Translations under genes and position numbers: made by a program | Source of the DNA: Serratia rhizosphaerae | Lineage (GTDB): Bacteria > Pseudomonadota > Gammaproteobacteria > Enterobacterales > Enterobacteriaceae | Direction: 5' to 3' | NCBI RefSeq assembly: GCF_009817885.1 | Contig: NZ_CP041764.1 | Location: 1,426,001-1,490,000, forward strand | Length of the DNA stretch: 64,000 bases | Notes under the pieces: generated by a model | The model's input: the letters and a program-made list of their open reading frames with translations, nothing else | Told to the model about the DNA's origin: nothing | Database searches by the model: none | Shown here: piece by piece, positions 17,325 through 25,792 of the stretch | Position numbering within the stretch: the first letter of the stretch is position 1 | How the letters are laid out: every line of letters starts with the position of its first letter

Positions 17325-18764
17325 TTGGCTGCCGTTCGGCCGGACAAACGCCACGCACAGCGTCTGGGCCTCCTCCTGCGGATCGGCCCGGAACGACATC
17401 TCCTGCCGCCGGTCGATATGCAGCGACGGCCACTGCGCCAACGCACCGTCAAAATCGTTCTGCGCGCACGTCTCCCCCAGCCGCCCGAACAGCGCCACGC
17501 CGTGCCGCGCCAGCTGTGCTGCATCAAGGTGAGCATTATAGATATTCGGCCGGAGATCATTGGACCAGCGGGTAATGACCTGCGGGCGAGAATCGGCATA
17601 TAGCGTCATCCACTGCGATAAATAGGCGCCGCCGACATAGCGCAGATCGGTGCCGTAGCGCTGCCGCCAGTGCTGTTCCATCGTGGCGCTGAACGCCTTG
17701 ATACCCACCATCTTCTGCCCGGCGTTGCGCACATTGCCCAGCATCACCGCCGCGTAGCCCAGGTATACCGCCAGCGCGGCGCACAGCAGCCCGATCGTCG
17801 CCGCCCGCAACGAACGCGTCGGCAGCTGACGTACGCAACCGACCAGCAGCGCCGGCGCCACGATAAAGAACGGCTGCAACCATTCGGTCAGCCGGCCGCC
17901 GACGCGGAAGAAGAACCAGAAGGCGATAATCCCCAGCGGCAAAAGGTACACCCACAGCAGCACCCGCGTCGACCGAGTGTCCGGACAGCCCAACTCCGCG
18001 CCGGCGCGCCGCAGGATCCACCACAGCACCAACAGCGGGTAAAACACCAGCAACAACGAACGCAGAACACCGACGTTAAGCTGCATACGGGTCTGCGAGC
18101 CCACCCATCGGAACGCGGAAAAATCATGGTGCCAGAGCCAGAGCACATTCGGCAGCACCAGCGCCAGCCAGATCGCCACCGCCAGATAAAACGGCGGCTG
18201 GCGATAGCAGCGGCGAATCTGCGGCACCATCAGCGTCGACAACACAATGAAATAAACAAAGGCGAAGGTGGAGTATTTCGCCATCATCGCCAGACCGGCT
18301 GCGACGCCAAAGGCCGGCCACCAGTTGGCGGAGCGGCTAATCGCCAGGTGGAAAAACAGCAGCATCCACGGCCACAGCATCACCAGCAGATAGTTGTCGT
18401 TATAGGGGATAATGTCGAAATTGATAATGCCGGACAGGTTGAGCGTCAGCATCGCCAGCCAGGCCAGACGCCTGCTGCCGCTCAGCCGCCGCGCCAGCAG
18501 CCACACGCCCAGCATACCGATAGCGATCGCCGCAAAGTGCCCGGCGTACCAGTAAACGTTCAACGGTATGCCCGGCAGCCAGATCGCCGGACGCATGGCC
18601 GCGCCCACCAGCCAGGGATTTTTCGGCGAGCCCCATTCGGCATTCAGGCCCCAGTTCAGCGCCTCGACGGCGTCGTAGGGCAGTGTAGGATCGAGCTGAA
18701 CGCTGAGCAGCGTCCACGCCGCCGCATAGCCCAGTAACCACAGAATAAGTAAACGATACGTCAT
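17322..18764 (-). CDS. GT39-type integral membrane glycosyltransferase
   Basis: Resembles the ArnT/PMT (glycosyltransferase family 39) membrane enzymes that move a sugar from a polyprenyl-phosphate donor to an envelope acceptor; the actual sugar and acceptor are unknown. 480 residues with roughly ten hydrophobic segments. TM1 (3-21) is followed by a loop with conserved acidic residues (LDPTLPYDAVEALNW), which fits the family's catalytic Asp. A further conserved-looking loop is FDIIPYNDNYLL. It is absent from this spot in E. coli. An ACGTAAT/ATTACGT inverted repeat lies 35-63 nt upstream (18799-18827). Confidence 0.75.
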   Translation of the reverse strand: MTYRLLILWLLGYAAAWTLLSVQLDPTLPYDAVEALNWGLNAEWGSPKNPWLVGAAMRPAIWLPGIPLNVYWYAGHFAAIAIGMLGVWLLARRLSGSRRLAWLAMLTLNLSGIINFDIIPYNDNYLLVMLWPWMLLFFHLAISRSANWWPAFGVAAGLAMMAKYSTFAFVYFIVLSTLMVPQIRRCYRQPPFYLAVAIWLALVLPNVLWLWHHDFSAFRWVGSQTRMQLNVGVLRSLLLVFYPLLVLWWILRRAGAELGCPDTRSTRVLLWVYLLPLGIIAFWFFFRVGGRLTEWLQPFFIVAPALLVGCVRQLPTRSLRAATIGLLCAALAVYLGYAAVMLGNVRNAGQKMVGIKAFSATMEQHWRQRYGTDLRYVGGAYLSQWMTLYADSRPQVITRWSNDLRPNIYNAHLDAAQLARHGVALFGRLGETCAQNDFDGALAQWPSLHIDRRQEMSFRADPQEEAQTLCVAFVRPNGSQ

Positions 18765-18880
18765 GGTTTTTACTGTCTTTATCGTGACAAAAAACCTAAC
18801 GTAATCAGCACAGCGTGAACATTACGTAAACAGCGGCGCATATCGCGGCCCGGCGTTGCGGCGAGCGCACAATCAGCTAA

Positions 18881-20143
18881 TCAGCCCGCCTGCGGCACGT
18901 CTTTCACCCGGCCGACGTCCGCCGCCATCAGCTGCTGCACCAGCTCCACACAGCGCAGGAAGCGCTCATCGTAGTCGCTGGACTCGACACGTACATACTC
19001 AATGTTATTGGCGTGCAGCATCTCTTCAAGCAGGTTCTGGAACGCCTTGCGCTCGCCGGGGCTGCCCAGGCTGCGCAAACCGTCCGCCACCCACGGCGTG
19101 TTGTTCTCCAGCAGGATCACCAGATCGAAGCGATACTCATCGATCAGCGCCTGCACAAAGGGGTGTTCCCGCCCTTCGTACTTTTTGCAGAACGCCTGCG
19201 TGGTCACAAAATCGGTATCGATAAACGCCACCTTGTTGGCGTACTTCACCGCAAAATCCACGTACTGCGCCTGGCCCAGGGCAATCTTGTCGTAGTCGGA
19301 ATATTGCAGCGCCATTTCGTCGCCGCCCAGATGGGAGAACACATAGTCGCGGCCGTACTCCCAGGCGCTGGTGGTATTGAAGATATTGGCCAGCTTGTTG
19401 ACCAGCGTCGACTTACCGCTGGACTCGCCGCCCAGTATCGCCACGGTGCGCACAAAGAACGGCTTCACTTCGGTGGGAATATATTCCCAGTAGCGGAACG
19501 GGTCCTGGCGGATCTGCCGGCCGCTGATCTTCATAAACGAACGTTCAGGATCGATCAGGATGGTTTCCGTCGCCAGATATTCGCGGTAGCGCGGCGCATC
19601 CTGCGTTTCACTGGAATAAATCACGCTCGGCATAATGCCCTGCTGTTCCATAAACTGCTTCATGCCGTTGCTCCACACGCCCCAGCCGTGCGGATACGGC
19701 TCGATGCCCTGTTCGTCGAACGCATGGATATGGATATTCTTCTGGTATTTGAAGGTTTGCAGCAGCCAGCGCAGGCGGTCGCTGACCGTCGGCTGCTGCG
19801 ACATCGAACTGTTATCGAACAGCTCGCGATCGCGCGGTTCGTCGTAACACAAAATCACATGCAGCTCATCCACCTGGCTGCAGGCGCGCTGGATCAGATA
19901 AATATGGCCGGTGTGCAACGGGTAAAATTTACCAAACACCACGCCGACCTTTTTCTCCCGACGCGGAAATTCCAGACCAAGAAAGCGGTGCAGCGCCTCC
20001 AGTTTCTGCGCGCTGGGACTCTTGATTTTGTCATTAAGCAGCTGGCTGAGATAGCCTTTGGTCATGCCGCTGGCGTCCGCCACCTGTTGCAGGGTGCACC
20101 CCTGCTGCTTAATCGCCGCCTTCAGATAATCAAATTGCCGCAT
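18881..20143 (-). CDS. nadR: trifunctional NAD biosynthesis regulator NadR
   Basis: Combines a DNA-binding repressor of NAD synthesis genes, an NMN adenylyltransferase and a ribosylnicotinamide kinase. Domains in order: XRE-type HTH at about 3-55 (TLQQVADASGMTKGYLSQLL), NMN adenylyltransferase at about 65-225 with the FGKFYPLHTGH nucleotidyl-transfer motif, and the RNK domain at about 230-415 with Walker A GGESSGKST. I use ATG 20143 (420 aa), because AGGAGG lies 4 nt before it. GTG 20146 is directly adjacent to the ribosome site and less likely. Lies downstream of serB-radA on the same strand, as in E. coli. Confidence 0.96.
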   Translation of the reverse strand: MRQFDYLKAAIKQQGCTLQQVADASGMTKGYLSQLLNDKIKSPSAQKLEALHRFLGLEFPRREKKVGVVFGKFYPLHTGHIYLIQRACSQVDELHVILCYDEPRDRELFDNSSMSQQPTVSDRLRWLLQTFKYQKNIHIHAFDEQGIEPYPHGWGVWSNGMKQFMEQQGIMPSVIYSSETQDAPRYREYLATETILIDPERSFMKISGRQIRQDPFRYWEYIPTEVKPFFVRTVAILGGESSGKSTLVNKLANIFNTTSAWEYGRDYVFSHLGGDEMALQYSDYDKIALGQAQYVDFAVKYANKVAFIDTDFVTTQAFCKKYEGREHPFVQALIDEYRFDLVILLENNTPWVADGLRSLGSPGERKAFQNLLEEMLHANNIEYVRVESSDYDERFLRCVELVQQLMAADVGRVKDVPQAG

Positions 20144-20161
20144 CACGCCTCCTGTTCAATA

Positions 20162-20178
20162 TGCTAAACACGTTAGCA
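20162..20178. promoter_or_regulatory. palindrome between radA and nadR
   Basis: TGCTAAACACGTTAGCA has perfect 6-bp arms and a 5-nt spacer, 19 nt upstream of nadR. It could be an operator or a small RNA hairpin. It does not match the NadR box as I remember it (TGTTTA-N6-TAAACA). Confidence 0.35.
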
Positions 20179-20201
20179 CAGATTCCTTCCGCTGACGGCC
20201 A

Positions 20202-21581
20202 TTAAAACTCATCCAGCACCGCCAGCGCATCCGCCAGCTTTTTCACGCCGAACACCTGCATATTGGCCGGCATTTTTTTCGGCACGTTGGCGTGCGGCAC
20301 GATGGCGCGTTTAAAACCGTGTTTGGCCGCTTCCGAAATACGCTCCTGACCGCTCGGCACCGGGCGGATCTCGCCGGCGAGGCCCACCTCGCCGAACACC
20401 ACCAAATCCTGCGGCAGCGGGCGGTCACGCAGGCTGGAGACCAGCGACAGCAGCAGCGCCAGATCGGCGCTGGTTTCCGCCACCTTCACGCCGCCGACTA
20501 CGTTGACGAACACGTCCTGATCCGCCATCTGCAACCCGCCGTGACGGTGCAGCACCGCCAGCAGAATCGCCAGACGGTTCTGCTCCAGCCCCACCGCCAC
20601 GCGGCGCGGGTTGGACATCATCGAGTGATCCACCAGCGCCTGGATCTCCACCAGCAGCGGCCGCGTACCTTCCCACACCACCATCACCGAGCTGCCGGAG
20701 GTCACCTCGCCGCGGCTGAGGAAAATCGCCGACGGGTTGCTGACCTCGCGCAGGCCCTGCTCGGTCATGGCGAATACGCCCAGTTCATTGACCGCGCCGA
20801 AGCGGTTCTTGTGGCTACGCAGGGTGCGGAAGCGGGAATCGGCGTCGCCGTCGAGCAGAATCGAGCAGTCGATGCAGTGCTCCAGCACCTTCGGCCCGGC
20901 CAGCGAGCCGTCTTTGGTGACGTGGCCGACCATCACGATCGCCACGCCGCGGGTTTTGGCAAAACGCGTCAGGTAAGCGGCGGTTTCACGCACCTGCGCT
21001 ACGCTGCCCGGCGAGGACTGGATATCCGCCATATGCATCACCTGAATCGAGTCGATCACCATCAGTTTCGGCTGTTCCTGCTCAGCGATCAGGCAGATTT
21101 GCTCAATGCTGGTTTCCGACAGCATATTCAGGTTGCCGGTCGGCAGCCCCAGGCGGTGCGCGCGCATCGCCACCTGCTGCAGCGACTCTTCGCCGGTGAC
21201 GTACAGCGTTTTCATCTGCTCCGACAGCTTGCACAGCGTTTGCAGCAGCAGGGTACTCTTGCCGGCACCGGGGCTGCCGCCGATAAGGATCGCGCTGCCC
21301 GGCACCACGCCGCCGCCGAGCACGCGATCAAACTCCAGAAAACCGGTAGAAAAACGCGGCAGCTCTTCCAGGCTGATCTCCGACAGCCGCTGCACCTTGC
21401 TGACGCCGTTCTCGCCGGCATAGCCGCTGAAACGCTCGTTGCGCGCCGCCGCAGGCGAGGCGGCCAGACGGACCTCGGTAATGGTATTCCAGGCCTGGCA
21501 CGCGCTGCACTGCCCCTGCCAGCGCGGATAATCCGCCCCGCACTCATTACATACAAACGCCCGTTTCGCTGCTTTTGCCAC
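20202..21581 (-). CDS. radA: DNA repair protein RadA (Sms)
   Basis: RecA-like helicase that aids branch migration and processing of recombination intermediates. 459 residues. N-terminal zinc finger with CNEC (11-14) and CSAC (25-28), RecA-like ATPase with Walker A GGSPGAGKST near 95 and the RadA-specific KNRFG motif near 255, and a C-terminal Lon-like domain with RPVPSGQERISEAAKHG. The start is GTG at 21581, with AAGAGG about 7-12 nt upstream. Between serB and nadR as in E. coli. Confidence 0.97.
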   Translation of the reverse strand: MAKAAKRAFVCNECGADYPRWQGQCSACQAWNTITEVRLAASPAAARNERFSGYAGENGVSKVQRLSEISLEELPRFSTGFLEFDRVLGGGVVPGSAILIGGSPGAGKSTLLLQTLCKLSEQMKTLYVTGEESLQQVAMRAHRLGLPTGNLNMLSETSIEQICLIAEQEQPKLMVIDSIQVMHMADIQSSPGSVAQVRETAAYLTRFAKTRGVAIVMVGHVTKDGSLAGPKVLEHCIDCSILLDGDADSRFRTLRSHKNRFGAVNELGVFAMTEQGLREVSNPSAIFLSRGEVTSGSSVMVVWEGTRPLLVEIQALVDHSMMSNPRRVAVGLEQNRLAILLAVLHRHGGLQMADQDVFVNVVGGVKVAETSADLALLLSLVSSLRDRPLPQDLVVFGEVGLAGEIRPVPSGQERISEAAKHGFKRAIVPHANVPKKMPANMQVFGVKKLADALAVLDEF

Positions 21582-21642
21582 GTGTTACCTCTTGGAGAAT
21601 ACTGATTTGCTGATGATTCGGCCCGCGCCCGGCGGGCAACGA

Positions 21643-22620
21643 TTAGCGCACTTCGTGTTTCAGGCTGCCGCTCAGCACGCATAATACGCCGATCAGATCG
21701 GCATGACGAATCGCCACCTGAGCCTTGTCATACACCGTCGGCTTGGCGTGATAGGCAATGCCCAGCCCCGCCGCCTGCATCATTTTCACATCGTTGGCGC
21801 CGTCGCCGATCGCCACGGTCTGCTGCGGCTCAATGCCCAACTTTTCCGCCAGCTGCGTCAGCGTATCGGCCTTGTACTGAGCATCAACAATCGGTCCCAC
21901 CACTTCGCCGGTCAGCTTACCGTCGCGGATTTCCAGCTCATTGGCGGCCACCGCCACCAGCTTCAGCGTATCGCGCAGGTGCTCGGCATAATAGGTGAAG
22001 CCGCCGGACGCGATGGCAACGTGCCAGTCCAGCGCCTGCAGCTTCCGCACCAGATTGACCAGCCCCGGCATCAGCGGCAGGTTATCGCGCACCTGTTTGA
22101 GGATATTGGCGTCGGCGCCCTTCAGCGTACCGACCCGCTGCCGCAGGCTGGCGGAAAAATCCAGCTCGCCGCGCATCGCCCGCTCGGTCACTTCGGACAC
22201 CTGCTCGCCCACGCCCGCCAGCTTGGCGATTTCATCAATGCACTCAATCTCAATCGCGGTGGAGTCCATATCCATCACCAGCAACCCCGGCGTACGCAGA
22301 TGCGGGATCTTGCCGAGCGGCGCCACGTCCAGCCCGCTCTCCGCCGCCAGCGTTTTGGCGCGCGCCGTCAGCGAACCGGCCAGACGCACCACCTGGTAAT
22401 CCTCCACGCGCCAGGCGGTGACGATCACCATCGCCGCGCCGAGCCGACGCTGGAACTGCGTGATACGCTCTTTATCCAGTTTTCTGCCGTAGAGTAGCCA
22501 ACCGGTGTGGCCCGCCCAATAATCTAGCGGCATCACTTCGTCACCGCTCAGTGAAAGGGGAAGACCCGGCCATTGGGAGATCTCGGCCGGGAGGTCACAA
22601 TAGGTCAGACTATTCGACAT
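21643..22620 (-). CDS. serB: phosphoserine phosphatase
   Basis: HAD-family enzyme that dephosphorylates O-phosphoserine to L-serine, the last step of serine synthesis. 325 residues from ATG 22620. An N-terminal ACT-like region spans 1-100. The catalytic motif DMDSTAIEIECIDE lies near 115-128 (first Asp is the nucleophile). Then SGG in IASGGFTYYAE and the metal-binding GDGANDVKMM near 265. Two ATG codons are adjacent (22623 and 22620); the second is 6 nt from AGGAG and is preferred. Divergent from smp with an ERIC-like repeat between. Confidence 0.96.
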   Translation of the reverse strand: MSNSLTYCDLPAEISQWPGLPLSLSGDEVMPLDYWAGHTGWLLYGRKLDKERITQFQRRLGAAMVIVTAWRVEDYQVVRLAGSLTARAKTLAAESGLDVAPLGKIPHLRTPGLLVMDMDSTAIEIECIDEIAKLAGVGEQVSEVTERAMRGELDFSASLRQRVGTLKGADANILKQVRDNLPLMPGLVNLVRKLQALDWHVAIASGGFTYYAEHLRDTLKLVAVAANELEIRDGKLTGEVVGPIVDAQYKADTLTQLAEKLGIEPQQTVAIGDGANDVKMMQAAGLGIAYHAKPTVYDKAQVAIRHADLIGVLCVLSGSLKHEVR

Positions 22621-22623
22621 CAT

Positions 22624-22926
22624 TAACTCCTGAAGGGGCAGCTATAAGGTATACCCGCCTGATTCTACGTTGCGGCAGCGTGAAACCAAAGCGGCAACGG
22701 CGGGCAAAGACAGGCAACACACGTGATATACCCTAAATAGTTCGCGTTGCAGGAAGGCGGCAAGGGAAGGAATCCCGCTGGGCTTACCCAGGTAAGTGAT
22801 TCGGGTGGCTGCGCGTAGCCAACACGCCTGCAACGTGAAATATGACGGGTACAAAACAACCCATCAAGCTATCCTATCGGGCCGGCTTCTGGCAACATAA
22901 ACTCTCTCTGAGATTAAGGAAGCCGT
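22624..22926. other. serB-smp divergent intergenic region
   Basis: 303 bases that contain the serB promoter (22630-22720), a full ERIC-like repeat (22727-22852), and the smp promoter region (22853-22920). A TATACCCG fragment at 22649-22680 looks like one end of a second, truncated repeat. Confidence 0.5.
22727..22852 (+). repeat. ERIC-like intergenic palindromic repeat, copy 2
   Basis: About 126 bp. Starts TATACCCTAAATAGTTCG and ends GAAATATGACGGGTAC. Core GGGCTTACCCAGGTAAGTG keeps the palindromic pairing although several bases differ from copy 1, which suggests pressure on the fold. Confidence 0.85.
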
Positions 22927-23613
22927 ATGGCTACAGCCAAACTGAAATTTCGTCTGCACCGCACCGCCATCATTCTGATTTGCCTGGCGTTATTGGTGCT
23001 GTTGATGCAGGGCGCCTCCTATTTTAGCCTGAGCCATCAGCTGGCGCGCTCCGAGCAGGTGGAGGATCTGGCGCAAACCCTGACGAAACAGGTCGCCTTC
23101 AGCCTGGCGCCGCTGCTTGACGACGACAGCGATATTGATAATCAGCGCATCGACGCAATCCTCACACAGATGACCGACCACAGCCGTATTCTGGACGCCA
23201 GCGTCTACCAACTGGACGGTACGCTGATCGCCCACGCCGGGGAAACCATCAGCGTACGTGACCGCCTGTCCCTCGACGGCAAACGTGCCGGCGGCTACTT
23301 CAACAATCAGCTGGTTGAAGCCATTAAAGGTAAAGACGGCCCGTGCGGCTTTATCCGCATCACCCTGGACACCCACGTGCTGGCGACCGAGGCCAAACAG
23401 GTGGATAACACCACCAACCTGCTGCGGCTGATGATGCTGCTGTCGCTGGCCATCGGCATTATTCTGGCGCGCTGTTTGCTGCAGGGCCGCCGCAGTCGCT
23501 GGCAGCAGTCGCCCTATCTGCTGACTGCCAATACGCCACTGGCGGAAAGCGACGACGAAAAACAGGAAAGCGCCGCGCCGTCATCCGGCGACAACGAAAC
23601 GCGCAAGCCATAG
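22927..23613 (+). CDS. smp: membrane protein Smp (YtjB/AhpA family)
   Basis: 228-residue inner-membrane protein, function not established. N-terminal TM helix at about 17-37, then an extracytoplasmic region at about 38-165 of single-PAS or dCache-like size, then a second TM at about 170-187 (LMMLLSLAIGIILARCLL). It ends in a charged cytoplasmic tail (SDDEKQESAAPSS). The conserved segments DNTTNLLRLMMLLSLAIG and RWQQSPYLLTA match E. coli YtjB. Always divergent from serB in this group. lplA and yjjJ, which follow it in E. coli, are missing here. Confidence 0.88.
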   Translation: MATAKLKFRLHRTAIILICLALLVLLMQGASYFSLSHQLARSEQVEDLAQTLTKQVAFSLAPLLDDDSDIDNQRIDAILTQMTDHSRILDASVYQLDGTLIAHAGETISVRDRLSLDGKRAGGYFNNQLVEAIKGKDGPCGFIRITLDTHVLATEAKQVDNTTNLLRLMMLLSLAIGIILARCLLQGRRSRWQQSPYLLTANTPLAESDDEKQESAAPSSGDNETRKP

Positions 23614-23627
23614 CGTCTGCCGCGCAT

Positions 23628-23661
23628 AAAAAACGCCGGTCAGGTTCGCACCCGCCGGCGT
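23628..23661 (-). terminator. deo operon terminator
   Basis: Stem ACGCCGG (23633-23639) / CCGGCGT (23655-23661). On the minus strand it is followed by six T, and it lies 40 nt after the deoD stop. It could also stop smp transcripts entering from the left. Confidence 0.8.
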
Positions 23662-23701
23662 GATTGTCACCACGGCGGCAACACGCCGCCGACGGACCGC
23701 C

Positions 23702-24433
23702 TTACTCTTTGTCGCCCAGCAGCACAGATTCCAGCGCGATAACGATCATTTCGTTAAAGGTGGTCTGGCGCTCTGCGGAAGTGGTCTGCTCATGGCGCAG
23801 AATATGGTCGGATACGGTGCAGATGGTCAGCGCTTTACAGCCGTACTCTTCCTGCAGTTCCGCCACTACGCCGTAAATGCCGGCCGCTTCCATTTCCACA
23901 CCCAGAATGCCGTACTTTTTCATCACCTGGAACATGTCCGGATCCGGCGTATAGAACAGATCGGCGGAGAAGATGTTGCCGACGCGCGCCGGGATGTTCT
24001 GAGCAGCGGCAGCGTCAACCGCGTTGCGCACCATGTCGAAATCCGCGATCGCCGCGTAGTCGTGATCTTTAAAACGCAGACGGTTCACTTTGGAGTCGGT
24101 GCAGGCGCCCATACCGATCACCACGTCGCGCAGTTTAATATCGTCGCGCACCGCGCCGCAGGAACCCACGCGGATCAGTTTCTTCACGCCGAACTCCGCA
24201 ATCAGTTCACGCGCGTAGATGGAGCAGGACGGGATGCCCATGCCATGACCCATAACGGAAATTTTGCGGCCTTTGTAAGTGCCGGTGAAGCCCAACATGC
24301 CGCGCACGTTGTTCACTTCCACCGCATCTTCCAGGAAGGTTTCCGCGATATATTTCGCGCGTAACGGGTCGCCCGGCATCAGAACGACGTCTGCGAAATC
24401 ACCCATTTCGGCGTTAATGTGCGGAGTTGCCAT
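23702..24433 (-). CDS. deoD: purine nucleoside phosphorylase DeoD-type
   Basis: Hexameric enzyme that splits purine (deoxy)ribonucleosides with phosphate into base and (deoxy)ribose-1-phosphate. 243 residues against 239 in E. coli; four extra residues lie in AELQEEYGCKALT. Motifs PGDPLRAKYIA (about 20-30), RVGSCGAVR (about 86-94) and EMEAAGIYGV (about 180-189) form the substrate site; the Asp of CTVSDH near 205 is the catalytic acid. Last gene of deoCABD. AAGGA ribosome site before ATG 24433. Confidence 0.97.
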   Translation of the reverse strand: MATPHINAEMGDFADVVLMPGDPLRAKYIAETFLEDAVEVNNVRGMLGFTGTYKGRKISVMGHGMGIPSCSIYARELIAEFGVKKLIRVGSCGAVRDDIKLRDVVIGMGACTDSKVNRLRFKDHDYAAIADFDMVRNAVDAAAAQNIPARVGNIFSADLFYTPDPDMFQVMKKYGILGVEMEAAGIYGVVAELQEEYGCKALTICTVSDHILRHEQTTSAERQTTFNEMIVIALESVLLGDKE

Positions 24434-24464
24434 AATTATTTTCCTTATACTATCGTCATGAATA

Positions 24465-24492
24465 AAAATGCGCCGGGGTATTCCCCCGGCGC
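24465..24492 (-). terminator. strong hairpin between deoB and deoD
   Basis: Nine-bp perfect stem GCGCCGGGG (24470-24478) / CCCCGGCGC (24484-24492). On the minus strand it is followed by ATTTTTATT, so it has the form of an intrinsic terminator inside the operon. Probably lets deoD be expressed at a different level than deoB, or stabilises the upstream message. Confidence 0.6.
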
Positions 24493-24502
24493 CAACTGCG
24501 TA

Positions 24503-25726
24503 TTAGAACATAGTCTTGCCATATTCCATTGGCGACAGACCAAAATAATTCGCGACGGTCTGGCCAATATCGGCAAAGGTTTCGCGGTGGCCCAACGAGC
24601 CCGGTTTCACATTCGGGCCGTAGACCAGCACCGGAATGTGCTCGCGCGTATGGTCGGTGCCGCCCCAGGTCGGGTCGCAGCCGTGGTCGGCGGTGAAGAT
24701 GATCATATCGTCGTCTTTCACCAGCTTCAGCAGCTCCGGCAGACGGCGGTCAAACAGCTCCAGCGCGGCGGCGTAGCCCGCCACGTCGCGGCGGTGGCCG
24801 TAAGAGGAGTCGAAATCGACAAAGTTGGTGAACACGATGGTATTGTCGCCGGCCTGCGCCATCTCTTTGACGGTGGCGTCAAACAGCGCGTCAATCCCCG
24901 TCGCCTTAACCTTTTTGGTAATGCCGACGTTGGCGTAGATATCGGCAATCTTGCCGATCGACACCACGTCGCCGCCCTTCTCATCCACCAGCTTTTTCAG
25001 TACCGTCGGCGCCGGCGGCTCGACCGCCAGGTCGTGGCGGTTGCCGGTGCGCTGGAAGTTGCCCGGCTTATCGCCGACGAACGGACGCGCGATCACGCGG
25101 CCGATGTTGTAGCCGCCTTCGGTCAGTTCTTCGCGGGCGATTTCGCACAGCTCATACAGACGCTCCAGGCCGAAGGTTTCTTCATGACAGGCAATCTGGA
25201 ACACCGAGTCCGCCGAGGTGTAGAAAATCGGCTTGCCGGTCTTCATGTGTTCTTCGCCGAGCTGATCGAGGATCACCGTGCCGGAGGAGTGGCAGTTGCC
25301 GAGGTAGCCCGGCAGCTTGGCGCGCTCCACCAGCTTGTCCAGCAGTGCCTGCGGGAAGCTGTTGTGTTCGTCTTTAAAGTAGCCCCAGTCGAACAGTACC
25401 GGCACCCCGGCGATCTCCCAGTGGCCCGATGGCGTGTCCTTACCGGAAGAAAGTTCGCTGGCATAGCCGTAAGCGCCAATGATGTCGGCATTTTCGTCCA
25501 GCCCCGGCGGGAAGGTGCCGGTGGACTCCTGCGCCGCTTTGCCCAGACCAAGGCGGCTGAGGTTCGGCAGGGTCAACGGGCCGCTACGGCCGGTGTCTGC
25601 TTCGCCACGCGCGCACATTTCGGCAATGTGGCCCAGGGTATCCGAGCCTTTGTCGCCAAAACGTTCAGCGTCGGCGCTGGCGCCGATGCCGAATGAGTCC
25701 AGAACCATGATAAATGTACGTTTCAT
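24503..25726 (-). CDS. deoB: phosphopentomutase
   Basis: Interconverts (deoxy)ribose-1-phosphate and (deoxy)ribose-5-phosphate, linking DeoA/DeoD to DeoC. 407 residues. Alkaline-phosphatase superfamily metal sites: Asp10 in FIMVLDSFGIGA, the nucleophile-containing SGKDTPSGHWE near 93, and C-terminal FTADHGCDPTWGGTDHTRE near 340. GGGAGAAG ribosome site precedes ATG 25726. Third gene of deoCABD, with a 66-nt gap after deoA where an internal promoter is possible. Confidence 0.97.
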   Translation of the reverse strand: MKRTFIMVLDSFGIGASADAERFGDKGSDTLGHIAEMCARGEADTGRSGPLTLPNLSRLGLGKAAQESTGTFPPGLDENADIIGAYGYASELSSGKDTPSGHWEIAGVPVLFDWGYFKDEHNSFPQALLDKLVERAKLPGYLGNCHSSGTVILDQLGEEHMKTGKPIFYTSADSVFQIACHEETFGLERLYELCEIAREELTEGGYNIGRVIARPFVGDKPGNFQRTGNRHDLAVEPPAPTVLKKLVDEKGGDVVSIGKIADIYANVGITKKVKATGIDALFDATVKEMAQAGDNTIVFTNFVDFDSSYGHRRDVAGYAAALELFDRRLPELLKLVKDDDMIIFTADHGCDPTWGGTDHTREHIPVLVYGPNVKPGSLGHRETFADIGQTVANYFGLSPMEYGKTMF

Positions 25727-25792
25727 TGTCTTCTCCCGCGTGATTCCACGCTCTGACGGCGCAATGCGCGCCGCCTCGATTAATAAATGGCC

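Noticed and set aside
20162..20178. NadR box in front of nadR
   Set aside because: The arms TGCTAA/TTAGCA do not match the TGTTTA/TAAACA pattern I know for NadR; left as an unassigned palindrome.
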